Origin: Bettongia penicillata ogilbyi
Lineage: Eukaryota; Chordata; Mammalia; Diprotodontia; Potoroidae
DNA length: 64,000 nt
Assembly: GCA_023548195.1 (NCBI GenBank)
Contig: JAJHZJ010000009.1
Location: 3,674,501-3,738,500 of the forward strand
Reading direction: 5' to 3'
Shown here piece by piece: positions 23,979 to 35,565 of the stretch. Both the position numbers and the translations under genes were made by a program. Under the pieces are notes generated by a model, which was not told the origin of the DNA, ran no database searches, and saw only the letters and a program-made list of their open reading frames with translations. The number at the start of each line of letters is the position of its first letter. Positions within the stretch are counted from its first letter, which is position 1.

Positions 23979-24983
23979 ATGCCTAGAAAAGGGAAGAAAA
24001 ATAAGACTTTAGAGAGTTTCTTCCAACAAATGCAAATGATCCCGACCTTCAGATCTGACAAAGATGAGGACGTATTCTTGCCATCAGGGAAAGACGTGGA
24101 GGGCAGGGCCTCAGTACCCCAGACACCCCAGGGGGGTGGCGGGTGGGCTCAGGCCTTGGAAGAGCTCAAAAAGGATTTTGAAAAGCAAGTTAGACAGGTG
24201 GAGGAAAAACTGGGAAGAGAAACGAGAGACATGCAAGAAAAGTATGAAAAACGGGTCAATACCTTGGTAAAGGAGACCCAAAAAAATGCTGAGGACATTA
24301 ACACCTTGAAAAATAGGCTCACTCAATTGGCAAAGGAGGTTCAAAAAGCCAATGAGGAGAAGAATGCTTTCAAAAGCAGAATGAGCCAAATGGAAAAAGA
24401 GGCTCAAAAGCTCACTGAATTTAATAGTTCTCTCAAAATTAGAATGGAACAGATGGAGTCTAATGACTTTATGAGAAACCAAGAAATCACCAAACAAAAC
24501 CAAAAGAATGAAAAAATGGAAGAGAATGTGAAATATCTCATGGGAAAAACAACTGACCTGGAAAATAGATCCAGGAGAGACAATTTAAAAATTATGGGAC
24601 TACCTGAAACTCATGATCAAAAAAAGAGCCTAGACATCATCTTCCATGAAATTATCAAGGAAAACTGCCCTGACATTCTAGAACCAGAGGGCAAAATAAG
24701 TATTGAAAGAATCCATCGATCACCACCTGAAAGAGATCCAAAAAGAGAAACTCCTAGGAACATTGTGGCCAAATTCCAGAACTCCCAGCTCAAGGAAAAA
24801 ATCTTGCAAGCAGCTAGAAAGAAACAATTCCAGTACTGTGGAAATACAATCAGGATAACCCAAGACCTAGCAGCTTCTACATTAAGGGATCGAAGGGCGT
24901 GGAATAGGATATTCCAGAAGGCAAAGGAACTAGGACTCAAACCAAGAATCACCTACCCAGCTAAAGTGAGTATAATACTTTAA
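23979..24983 (+). pseudogene. L1-type ORF1 (HAL1 copy 1), C-terminally truncated
   Basis: Encodes a 334-residue L1 ORF1-type RNA-binding protein. It has a basic start (MPRKGKKNK), a long Lys/Glu-rich coiled coil (about residues 55-195), an RRM-like region around RRDNLKIMGLPE (residue about 200 onward), and a basic C-terminal domain (ERDPKRETPRN ... AARKKQF). In family members such proteins form trimers and coat element RNA. Compared with copies 2 and 3, a CAG codon has become TAA at 24981-24983. This removes about the last 33 residues (the ancestral stop is at 25080-25082, after KFDFQTQE). Apart from that stop the frame is open throughout, so this is the best preserved ORF1 here. It is an element gene, not a host gene. 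Confidence 0.9.
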
Positions 24984-25794
24984 GGGAAAATATGGTCTTT
25001 CAATGAAACAGAGGACTTTCAATCATTCTTAATGAAAAGACCAGAGCTGAAAAGAAAATTTGACTTTCAAACACAAGAATGAGAAGAAGCATGAAAAAGG
25101 AAACAGCAAAGAGAAGTCTTAAGGGACTTACCAGAAGTGAACTGTTTACATTCATACAGGGAAAGACAATATTTCTAACTCTTAAAACTTTTCAGTATCT
25201 GGGTAGTTGGTGGGACCACACATACACATGTACACGCATGCACACACATACACACATGCACACACATACAGAGATAAAGAGCACAGATTGAACTGAATAG
25301 GATGGGACCATACCTTAAAAGAAACTAAGGTAAATGGTGAGAGAGAAATGTAGGGGGAGGAAAGAGAGGGAAAGGGAAGGGGGTAACTATATGTCATTTA
25401 AGAGGCAGGTAGGAGTTTTTCTTAGTGGAGGGAAAAAGAGGAGAGCTGAGAAAAAAAAAAAACAAGAAGTTTACCCTCATCACATTTGACTAAACGAAGG
25501 AGTGAAATGCACACTCATTTTGGTATGAAAACCTATCTTACAGTATAAGAAAGTGGGGAAGAAGGAGATATTGCAAGGGGAGGGATGATGGAGGGGAGGG
25601 CAAAGGGAGGAGGGAGCAATTTGAAGTCAACACTTGGGGAGGGACAGGATCAAGAGACAGAAGAGAAACAAGGAGGGGCAGGTTAGGAGGGATGGTAATC
25701 CAGTTAGTCTTACACAACACGACTATCAGGGAGGTCATTTGCAAAACTACACAGATATGGCCTATATTGAATTGCCTGCCGTCCCAAAGGGAAT

Positions 25795-25817
25795 GGGTGG
25801 GGAGGGAGGGATGGGGA
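25795..25817 (+). other. G-quadruplex motif in HAL1 3'UTR (copy 1)
   Basis: Five runs of three or four G separated by loops of one or two bases (gggtggggagggaggg then atgggg). This is a very strong predicted quadruplex on the sense strand of the element. Confidence 0.75.
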
Positions 25818-26122
25818 GAATCTGGAACTCAAAGTTTTAGGAACAACTGTTTAGTATTGTTGTTGCAACTAGGAAAGAAAACATACAGTTAATGAGGAAT
25901 AGAAAGTCATCTGGCCCTACAGGAGAAAAGAGAAGATGGAGACAAGAGAAGGGAGGGATGACAGAAGAGAGGGCAGATTGGAGACAGGGAAAATTAGATT
26001 GCTTGGGGTATTGGGGTAGGGGTAGGGGATAAAAGGGGAGAAAATTTGGAACCCAAAAATTTGTGAAAATGAATGTAAAAAATTAAATAAATAAATAAAA
26101 TTAAAAAAAAAAAGATTTGAAG

Positions 26123-27765
26123 CAGGCTTTGAAAGAGGAGCAGAATTCCAATAGACTGAGAGAATGAGAACAGACGTTAATATATTGTGTGGGAAAACAA
26201 AGAGGGCATGATACAGCCATTGGAACAGCTCAAGCGCAGACAAAGTCACTAAACTGTTTATAAATTTTGATTCTACTACTAGATGTATACCATCTTTCAC
26301 CCTTCAAAGAAGTCAAAAGGAGAAAAGCCTTATATATACCTGTCAGACCTCCCCCTCCAACCCTTTCTCCAAAGTATCAGGACCTGGGTAATTGTTCTGA
26401 GTCTGTTTTGCCCCATAAAATTAATTTGTATTTTTAATTCTCCCTGTGCCCTGCCCCCAACAAAATGGCTGACTTCTTTGAAGTTTCATTTAATAGAAAT
26501 TCAAATTAATTCCCAAAAAGTAAAGTTTGATTATGAAAGTATAATTTCTTTATGTTTTCACACGACAAATCAAAATTATCTAAGTATAAAGTTCTGTGCT
26601 TTATCTCAGACCCTACATTTCAAAATAAGTGATTTCTTTTTTTGGTCAATTACCAGAGTTCTTGAGGGACAGGGGGGAGGGGCACCTAAAAGATTAAGGG
26701 AGGGAGCATTCTTTAGCTCAATTAAAAAGATGACTTTTCAAAAGCTAATTCCATATTCAGCCAACATCATAATGCAGACTTGATTTACCATTCAAGTTTG
26801 AAATAGGCAAGAATTTTTTTTTTGGCAGCACAGTTGTGCTACACTGATGTTATCATTTTAGAAAGAGAACAGAAAAACCATTTCAAATTCAACGGCAAAA
26901 GTCAGAAGAGGAATACACTTTTCTAAAAGTTCAGCAGTTCTAAAGAAAGCATTCAGTCTACTAAGACACCACATCTGGTTTAATAGGCTGTCTTAAGAAA
27001 AATGAGTCTGTACATTCCACAAAAACTTAAGCCTCAACAATCAATACATAAGTATACAGTTTCCACATAAAGCCACAGAATTTAGCATATGAATGATTGT
27101 TCTTGATATGAATAAACAAAAATGTTACTTAACATTTGGAAATCCAACACAAAGAAAATTATTAGAGCGATAACAGTGAAACATGAGATAAGCAGGAAAG
27201 ACATGTAATATCAATCTTTCTATCTCCCTCTGGTGATAACCAATCTTGAGGAATTGGAGGGGTGCAGGGAATTCTACAGTACAAAGAAGCACAAATTTCA
27301 TCATTATCATGAAAATTTATTAAACACATAGAGAATGTTGCTGGGAGTTGTACAATGGTTATTTAAAAAAAGAGCATCTTGTAGAACATCATTATGACAA
27401 AAATTCTTAACTGTTTTTATGTAGTTTAACAACCAGAGTACCACTGACACAGGTGTCATTAAATTCCCTTGGATTGTCAAGAATTTACAACTACTTAAAG
27501 GATTCTCTACTACCTCAAAACTTAATCATTCCAAATAATAATTTGTTATAGAAAATGAAAAATAAAATTCCAAGCTCAACATGTAGTCACATGTTAGTGA
27601 TAGAAAATATTAATTCATAAATGTTTACATCATAATTCACAGAAAGTTCTACAAAGAGAATACAAGTACTCTTGTTAAAAAGGAAAGAGTAATTTTTAAC
27701 CTGCTCCTTTGTTGTCTCAGGTTTATAAAAGTTCTCTATATTACAGACTGGTGTTCTTAGAAAAT
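26123..27765. other. Intronic DNA, nothing recognised
   Basis: No recognised repeat, RNA gene or exon. It is free of obvious transposons, so it is a candidate for conserved non-coding sequence. Confidence 0.45.
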
Positions 27766-27937
27766 TATTTAAAATTAACTTGGTAAAGCAATGACATCTA
27801 CAAATGCTTGCAAACTATAAATACATTGGTAGAACTGGGACTTTAAAGGAAAGAAATCTTTAGTGAATTATTTTGTGGAGAAAAAAAATTGCCCTCAAAC
27901 TGAGCGGTCTAGTACATCTAAAATTTTATATGTCAGG
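27766..27937 (+). repeat. Inverted duplication, left arm
   Basis: About 170 bases whose reverse complement recurs at 29276-29448 with only about three substitutions in the core. Matching landmarks are aacttggtaaagcaatgaca here and tgtcattgctttaccaagtt there. The spacer is about 1.34 kb. Neither arm matches a repeat family I know. Confidence 0.9.
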
Positions 27938-28990
27938 CTTTTCCACACTACTACACCAAAAAGACTAAGTCTTTATACAAGTAGTTGCGAAATAAAAGCT
28001 ATTTCTATACAAGGTAAACATTTCTCAAGCCTACTATATCATATGCCCCAAAAATGTTTTCCCTATCCTTTTTATTTGACTACACAAAGATAAGACAAAA
28101 AGCAACAAAACCTATAGACATTTTTTTTTAATTCTATTAAGTCAAAGTTAATGTAACATTTAGCCAAGGTATCTTTACATCTACTCTTATAGGACATTTT
28201 ATTTCTTCATAATTATTATTTGAAGTAAAGAAACTACCTAAAGGGAAAAACAACTTTATTAGTGTTAATATAATTTGATTACTTCAATTCAGACTTTTAA
28301 GTTCATATGTAGCTATTATTTTGCTTCAAAGGAAGAAGGAATAGCAGGAAACAAATCCCAAGAATCAATTTAATAAACCAAGTCTACAATTCATGGCAAA
28401 TAGGGTAATTTTAAGTATTACCTAAGTCATTTATTGGCATTATCTCCTCCCCATTTAGAAGTATGAAAAGGGTATATGCTCCTTTCCTGTGACACGCAAG
28501 CAAGCTTCCCACAACACCTATTATTGATTGATCCTATAAAGGCTGCCAGCCCCATCTATAGAAGAAATCTAAGCTCTTTGGGAATGTATCCTTAACCTTG
28601 AGACTGATTATCCCCAAGTAAATATACTCTCACACAAAACATTCCTGTAAATGATCACAGGAGTGACAAGAGAGTCTATTTCTTATGTTATTAATGTTCA
28701 TCAAGAAATATGAACCAAGTTTCAAAGCAGCATTCCCTGAATCATGGAGATCAGTGTCACTGCTATCATGGGAGGGAAAGGAAAAAAGGGAAGAAGGAAA
28801 GGGAATGAGGAGGGGAAAGAGGCAGGGAAGAGGATGGAGGGGAAAAAAGGAAGGTAAACAAGGAAAGAAAGTATCAGAGGCAGTGTAAATTCATACAGAC
28901 CTAGAAGGAAACACAGAACAAAAACATTTTTGCCTTTTGGTTGTCCATTAATTGATTTATTTCCAAGAGTTTACTTAGGATTATGAGATC
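27938..28990. other. Intronic DNA between the inverted arms, mostly unassigned
   Basis: Contains a purine (GGAA/GGGA) tract at about 28766-28870. Otherwise nothing recognised. Confidence 0.45.
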
Positions 28991-28994
28991 TTTT

Positions 28995-29225
28995 GTTTGC
29001 TTTTCATAGATTTAGAGCTTATAGAAACATCACAATTAATTAGGCCAAGTCTTTGATCTCACAGATGAAGATGCTGAGGCCAGAGATATTACCAATCAAT
29101 AAGCTGGAATTGATCACTTACTATGTGCCAGGCACTGTGCTAAGTTCACCCTAGCACTAAAAAGTGAAGCAATATCTTGAGGCAAGCTTTTCTGACTCTA
29201 AGTTCAACATCCTTTTCCAGTTGTT
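28995..29225 (-). repeat. MIR-like repeat with an L2-like insert
   Basis: catagatttagagcttatag, gatgaagatgctgaggccag, then atcacttactatgtgccagg cactgtgctaag inside, and tctgactctaagttcaacat. Confidence 0.55.
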
Positions 29226-29275
29226 ATTTCTAAGTTATTAAATTCACAGTAGGTTATGAAAAAATCATGCAAGGT

Positions 29276-29448
29276 CCTGATATATAAAATTTTAGATGTA
29301 CTAGACTGCTCAGTTTGAGGGCGATTTTTTTTCTCCACAAAATAATTCACTAAAGATTTCTTTCCTTTAAAGTCCCAGTTCTACCAATGTATTTATAGTT
29401 TGCAAGCATTTGTAGATGTCATTGCTTTACCAAGTTAATTTTAATTAT
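29276..29448 (-). repeat. Inverted duplication, right arm
   Basis: Reverse-complement copy of 27766-27937. Its left edge (cctgatatataaaat) and right edge (near ttaattttaattatta) abut unrelated sequence. It lies about 65 bp upstream of HAL1 copy 2. Confidence 0.9.
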
Positions 29449-29514
29449 TACATTTTAATAATAACAGCAGCTCACATTTGTACAGCTTACTTTAGTCTTA
29501 ATAAAGAACTTTCC

Positions 29515-30394
29515 AGGAAAAACTGGGAAGAGAAATGAGAGAGATGCAAGAAAAGCATGAAAAATGGGTCAATACCTTGGTAAAGGAGACCCAAAGAAAT
29601 GATGAAGAAAATAACACCTTGAAAAATAGGCTCACTCAATTGGCAAAAGAGGTTAAAAAGCCAATGAAAAGAAGAATGTTTTCAAAAGCAGAATTAGCCA
29701 AATGAAAAAAGAGGTTCAAAAGCTCACGGAAGAGAATAGTTCTCTCAAAATTAGAATGGAACAGATGGAAGCTAATGACTTTATGAGAAACCAAGAAATC
29801 ACCAAACAAAACCAAAAGAATGAAAAAATGGAAGAGAATGTGAAATATCTCATTGGAAAAACAACTGACCTGGAAAATGGATCCAGGAGAGACAATTTAA
29901 AAATTATGGGTCTACCTGAAAGCCAGGATCAAAAAAAGAGCCTAGACATCATCTTCCATGAAATTATCAAGGAAAACTGCCTTGACATTCTAGAACCAGA
30001 GGGCAAAATAAGTATTGAAGGAATCCATCAATCACCGCCTGAAAGAGATCCAAAAAGAGAAACTCCTAGGAACATTGTGGCCAAATTCCAGAATTCCCAG
30101 GTCAAGGAGAAAATCTTGCAAGCTGCTAGAAAGAAACAATTCCTGTATTGTGGAAATAAAATCAGGATAACTCAAGATCTAGCAGCTTCTACGTTAAGGG
30201 ATCGAAGGGTGTGGAATAGGATATTCCAGAAGGCAAAGGAACTAGGACTCAAACCAAGAATCAGCTACCCAGCAAAACTGAATATAATACTTCAGGGGAA
30301 AATAAGGTCTTTCAATGAAACAGAGGACTTTCAAGCATTCTTGATGAAAAGACCAGAGCTGAAAAGAAAATTTGACTTTCAAACACAAGAATGA
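29515..30394 (+). pseudogene. L1-type ORF1 fragment (HAL1 copy 2)
   Basis: Missing the N-terminus and frameshifted near 29655 relative to copy 1 (one base lost in the gttcaaaaagcc run). From 29702 the frame is open for 230 codons through the RRM-like RRDNLKIMGLPE region to the ancestral C-terminus, ending KRKFDFQTQE. This copy shows what the truncated copy 1 has lost. It cannot be translated as a full protein. Confidence 0.85.
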
Positions 30395-31126
30395 GAAGAA
30401 GCATGAAAAAGTAAACAGCAAAGAGGTGTCATAGGGGACTTACCAGAAGTGAACTGTTTACATTCATACAGGGAAAGACAATATTTGTAACTCTTAAAAC
30501 TTTTCAGTATCTGGGTAGTTGGTGGGACCACACACACACATACACACAAACACGTATACGCGTGCACGCACAAACACATACACACATGCATGCACGTACA
30601 GAGACAGAGAGCACAGAGTGAATTGAATAGGATGGGACCAAATCTTAAAAGAAATTAAGGTAAATGGTGAGAGAGAAATGTAGTGGGAGGAAAGAGGGTG
30701 AAATGGAATGGGGTAAACTATATCTCATTCAAGAGGCAAGCAGGAGACTTTTTAGTGGAGGGAAAAAGAGGAGAGCTGAGAAAAAAACAAGAAGTTTACC
30801 CTCATCATATTCGACTAAAGGAAGGAATAAAATGCACACTCATTTTGGTATGAAAACCTATCTTACAATACAGGAAAGTGGGGGAGAAGGAGATAAGCAG
30901 GGTGGGGGGATGATGGAAGGGAGGGCAATGGGAGGAGGGAGCAATTTGAAGTCAACACTCTTGGAGAGGGACAGGATCAACAGATAGAATCGAAACAATG
31001 GGGGGCAGGATAGGATGGAGGGAAATAGAGTTAGTCTTACACAACACGACTCTTATCGAACTCATTTGCAAAAATACACAGATAGGGCCTATATTGAATT
31101 GCCTGCCTTCCCAAAGGGAACAGGTT

Positions 31127-31143
31127 GGGAGGGAGGGATGGGG
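31127..31143 (+). other. G-quadruplex motif in HAL1 3'UTR (copy 2)
   Basis: Four G-runs with one- and two-base loops (gggagggagggatgggg), at the homologous site to 25795-25817. Confidence 0.75.
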
Positions 31144-31460
31144 AGAATTTGGAACTCAAAGTTTTAGGAACAACTGTTGAGTATTGTTGTTGCAACTAGG
31201 AAAGAAGACATACAGTTAAGGAGGAATAGAAAGTCATCTGGCCCTACAGGACAAAAGAGAATATGGGGACAAGAGAAGGGAGGGATGATAGAAGAGAGGG
31301 CAGATTGGAGATAGGGAAAATTAGAATGCTCCATGTATTGGGGTGGGGGGAGGGGAGAAAAGGGAGAAAATTTGGAACCCAAAATTTTGTGAAAATGAAC
31401 GTAAAAAGTTAAATAAATAAATTTTTATTAAAAAAAAAAAACAAAAACAAAGTACTTTCC

Positions 31461-32510
31461 TCTCAAACTTCTAATCAAGGTAGATAGAGCAAGTATATTA
31501 TCCTGGTTAATCACAAATGATAAAGTTGGGGCCAACAGTGTAAAGCCTTGCCCAAGATCAAGCAACTAATGAGTGGAAGCAGAGCAGTAACACTGATGGA
31601 GGTAACTTTAACTTTCCCACCAAGTACCCTAGATCATGCTGACAGACCTTTAGCAGACAGAAACAACTGACTTTGGCAACTACTTAGCAAGACTAAACAA
31701 TTAAAATAAGAAGCTGCTCACCACCAACAAGACTGGGGGAAACCACTCTAGGGCAGTTCCCCTCCAGCCTTGTTCTTCTCCCAAGGCAGCTTCTCCATCA
31801 GCACCTTCAGGGTGTCCCAGAATATCCACCTATAAATGGCCTCATCCCTAAGAAGACTTATGTCCCTGGGTCTCTTCTTCTCCCAAGGGGCCTTGTGTCC
31901 CAAGGTCCAATGTCTCTCTCTATGCTCTTAACTGAGTTTTAATTAAAAAATGGATTTGAGGGAGCCTTTTGTGCTGCTTGCCCCAGGAACTGGAATTGCT
32001 AGTTACAGCCCTGAATGGGAGAGCCAGGATTTAGTCCAAGATGTCCTGGCTCCAAATACAGTGCTCTTTCCACTAAACCATGCTGCCATCCTACAAGTTT
32101 TTTCACCTGTGAAAGACAAAAACAAAACAAAACACAACAAAACCCTTTCTTATGACATGTACATTCTACCCTGAATTATAGTTATCTAAGTACTTACATT
32201 ATTTTCCTCTTCCATTCGCATGCCAGACTATCAACTTTAAACATATTCACATTCCTCTTCACATAATATACTTGCCAAAAAATCTGATGAACTGAATAAG
32301 ACTCAGATTCTGACCTTTAAGTATTTATATTATAATAGCTATGCTTATTTTAATTTTAAGCATTTTAAAATTAATCTGTCCCTTCTACAACCCATCCTCT
32401 TCTCTCCCACTAAGTATTTTTTTAAAAAATCCCTGAATATACATCCACACAGTCTTACAAAACAATCTGCCACAGCAGTCATGTCTGAAAATAATCATTT
32501 TCTGAATTTT
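31461..32510. other. Intronic DNA with MIR-like traces
   Basis: MIR-type tails on the minus strand at about 31480-31600 and 31990-32095 (ggatttagtccaagatgtcc ... ctctttccactaaaccatgc). The sequence between has two related ttcttctcccaagg phrases and is unassigned. Confidence 0.4.
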
Positions 32511-32529
32511 AAATTCATTATCTCTCTAT

Positions 32530-33290
32530 CAGCAGGTAAGCAGAATGGTCCATCTTCCTTCTTTTGGACTCATGGTTTTTCATTGTATTGATCAGAACTC
32601 TCAGGTCCTTCCCAGTTTTCTTTCACTATAACATGATCATTGCATAAATTGTTCTTCTAGTTCTGCTCACTCCTCTCTGCATCAGTTCATAAAAGTATTC
32701 ACAGTTCCCAGTCCATTTTCAATATGCTCAGTCATTCCTCAATATGAAGAAACTACTTTAGTTTTCAGTTTGGGGCTACCATTAAAGTAACTGCTATAAA
32801 TATTTCTGTACCTATAGATCACTTCAATTTCTTTGGGGCATAGGCCCAAAAGTGGTTTATCTGGGCCAAAGAACAGAGGTTTGGTAACTTTGGACATATT
32901 CCAAATTTCCTTCCAGAATGGCTGGGCCAATAATTTACAGCTCCACCAAAAGCATACTATGTGCCTGGTTTCCTTCAGTCTCTCCAACAGTGATCATTTT
33001 TCTCTTTTGTCATCTTTGCTAGTTTAATAAGCGAGAGGTTACTTTAATTTGAATTTTCTTCATTAGTAGTGATTTGGAACATTTTTCATAAAATTATTAG
33101 TAGCCTGGACTTCTTCTTTTACAAACAGGTTATAATAACCACTTATCAGTTGGGAAATGACTTTGAGACTTTGAGTCTTATACATTTGAACTGGTTCCTT
33201 ATATATCTTGGAAGTAAAACCTTAAACTGAAGGCCCTTTGCTTAGATTTTTCTCCCAAGTATGTGTTCGCCTTCTAATTAATACTATACT
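32530..33290 (-). mobile_element. L1 3' end, reverse orientation
   Basis: Reverse complement of L1 ORF2 C-terminus and 3'UTR. It shows attgatcagaactctcaggt, ttcactataacatgatcatt, ttgttcttctagttctgctc, then the ccttccagaatggctgggcc and ccaacagtgatc segments in order. Diverged, no usable frame. Confidence 0.8.
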
Positions 33291-34950
33291 AAATTTATGA
33301 TGATGAAGTCCAGAGAATGAGGTATAGCTTCAAAAATAATTTTTACAAGGTTAAATCTACCTCCCCTAATAAACAGTACAATTGGTCTCAGAGACGTAAA
33401 GGTAGAAGCAACTCTTAAAAATTATTAATTCCTTAAAATACCAATCTTAATTTAAAATATATGTGTATGTACATATACAAACATATACACACATATTTTA
33501 TTAGTGCCTACTGTCTTTACATCACAGTCATTTTCCACCCACTCCAAAAAGATAAAAAGTTAAGCAAAACATCTGATACATCATCTGTATCTAACAAAAA
33601 GTACAACATTCAATCCTAATAGTCACCTACCTTTCTACTCTGAGGAAGGAAACATGTATTATCTGTTCACTAGTGGTGAAATAGTCCCTGTTTATTTGAC
33701 CAAAAAAAGCTGGACAGCCCAGCTCTCTTCCAGAATTATTCAAACACAGACTGAGAAAAATACCAAACTGGGTCATGACTGCGAAATCCAAGAAATGAAG
33801 TAGATCATTCTTCCAGAATACTTCTAGATAGGGAGCCGGTGAGAAGCTGGCAGGCATCAAGAAGATCTGCACAGATGGGAACTGGGATGTGGCATATGAT
33901 GGTACAACATTATTTTGTATATTGTACTTGATGTTTATTTGCATAACAGTCACACTTTCATGTTAAAAGGGGAGGGGTACAGAAATATGCTGTTACCTAA
34001 TAAACAGAGACTAATTATTATGTAATAACAAATTATTATAATTTATTAATATGTTATTAATAATTATTATTATTAATTATAAAAATAATTATTTTTGAGA
34101 AACATAGTCAGGAAAGATGGCAGTTTTGAGCGTGGTAGTAAAGCAGCCAGAAGCAGTAGAAAGCATAAAGAGGCAAGTCAAACCAGACTAGAAGGGAAGG
34201 TCACAGAACTGTAGAGGACAGGTATTAACAAATTATTGAACTACAGTTTTTCCCGTAGACTTTGGTCCCAAAATAACATGAAGACAAATATTATGCATGT
34301 ACACATAGTTTGTTTTAAATGAAACAACATAATAAACAAAATTTAAAAAGAGATAGTCTATTTCCAGTTATCTTATTTTAATAGAGTTCTTTATGAATAA
34401 ATACAGCCTAATAAGCTTACAACTCCCATCAGTAAATAGTGAGTTGGGCCCAGCATCCAATGGGAGGAAAGCAGGCTAGACTGCCTACAGAAAACTGTCA
34501 AAAATTTTAATGACCTCAAGCTTTTCTTTGAAATGAAAAGTTTGTTGTTTTCATACCAATATCTTTTTGGTGATGGTATATAGCTTCAAGTCAAGAACCA
34601 CTAAAATATTCCAAAACATGAAGTTAAAAATCACTCAAAAAAGCAACAAAGAAGCACACAGTAGGATGAGTAGATGTGATACACCACAAAAGAGGAATTA
34701 CAAAGGAAGCATGACAAGAAATAAATATATAATCAAAAAGATAGGCTGGTTATAGGACAAGAGCAAAGGATAAATGCTTAAAAAATTCACATGCTACAGG
34801 TAAAGATTTAGGTGTGATGCAAAGAATGAAATTAATGTGTTATTTATGTGTATATCTATCTCTATTTATGTAATCAGTATTTGATAAGTTTTATTTTCAC
34901 TAAAAAGTTATTATACAAAAGCTCTATGTGAAACTGAATACCCTGAAATT
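33290..34950. other. AT-rich intronic DNA, nothing recognised
   Basis: Includes AT-rich self-complementary tracts at 33455-33500 (alternating ATGT/ACAT) and 34010-34092 (TAATTATTA type). No exon or repeat family recognised. Confidence 0.45.
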
Positions 34951-34959
34951 CATCTGTAA

Positions 34960-35250
34960 CAGATAAATTGTCATTTTCCTGTTTGTCTTACCCAACATAT
35001 TTCTGGAGGACTGATTTCATTGATGTAGAGAATGCTTTCCTATAGAAACCTATGCACATTGGGATTTCTACTGTGACTTGTAGTCTAGAGAATTGCCCTG
35101 GACATTGAAAGGTTAAGTGATTTGCCCATGTTCACATTGAATTGGTGGATGAGAACAGTTTATATCAGTGGCCATAGAGATGGCTGAAACAGATGCTGTC
35201 AGGCATTGAAGATGCCCAAGTTATCCACTGCATTCTAGGGCATCACCAGG
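34960..35250. repeat. CORE-SINE-like fragment
   Basis: gatttcattgatgtagagaa ... ggttaagtgatttgcccatg, in the arrangement seen in old marsupial SINEs. Confidence 0.4.
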
Positions 35251-35439
35251 ATGACTTTTGTTCTGTCACTGAACTTTAATGTCTTAGGAAGAGGGAGTGA
35301 AGCTGAGACTCTGCCTCACTTAAATCACAACAGGTCAAGATACCACTGATGATGTCATTGGTCACTGGGAGACAGCAAGTAAACCATTGTGGCTAGAACA
35401 TATGTTGCATGGTTAGTAAAGTTTTGTGCTTTAGGAAAA

Positions 35440-35565
35440 TCACTTTCACAGCTGAGTCGTGGGTGGATTGGAGTAGGGAGAGACTGGAAGGAGGGAGATG
35501 AATTAGAAGTCTATTGTAATCATCCAAGAAGGAGGGGATAAGAGCCTGTTCTAAGGAGGTATTTA
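35440..35565. repeat. Old mammal-wide dispersed repeat
   Basis: ggtggattggagtagggaga, gactggaaggagggag, and gtctattgtaatcatccaag belong to a common repeat whose class I cannot name. Confidence 0.4.

Larger units (their letters stand above)
23120..26111 (+). mobile_element. HAL1 (half-L1) copy 1, ORF1-only, near full length
   Basis: A 2.99-kb LINE-1-derived element that has ORF1 but no reverse-transcriptase ORF. It starts gaggggggcggagccaagat, like the 5' end of L1. It has a GC-rich 5'UTR of about 860 bases, ORF1 at 23979, then about 1.03 kb of 3'UTR. The 3'UTR holds a CA-rich block at 25220-25270, a polypurine/G-rich tract and a terminal A tail. An 11-bp target-site duplication (aagatttgaag) lies at 23109-23119 and 26112-26122, proving an L1-type insertion. 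Two further copies (29515-31448 and 52737-55562) have the same ORF1-to-3'UTR junction. It lies antisense to UACA in intron 1. Mobilisation would need L1 enzymes in trans. Confidence 0.9.
29515..31448 (+). mobile_element. HAL1 copy 2, 5'-truncated
   Basis: A 1.93-kb copy beginning inside the ORF1 coiled coil (aggaaaaactgggaag) and ending in a long A-rich tail. It has the same ORF1-to-3'UTR layout as copy 1. An imperfect 12-bp target-site duplication (aaagaactttcc at 29503-29514, aaagtactttcc at 31449-31460) flanks it. 5' truncation is typical of target-primed reverse transcription. No ORF2 sequence lies between the ORF1 stop (30392-30394) and the 3'UTR. Confidence 0.88.

Noticed and set aside
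24111..24952. Minus-strand ORFs of 111-130 codons over HAL1 ORF1
   Set aside because: Shadows of the ORF1 coding frame on the other strand.
23979..24983. ORF1 at 23979 as a host gene
   Set aside because: It is framed by an element 5'UTR, 3'UTR and target-site duplication, and is repeated at two other sites here.
26283..26783. 166-codon plus-strand ORF
   Set aside because: Chance open frame in intronic DNA. No homology recognised and no splice or promoter context.
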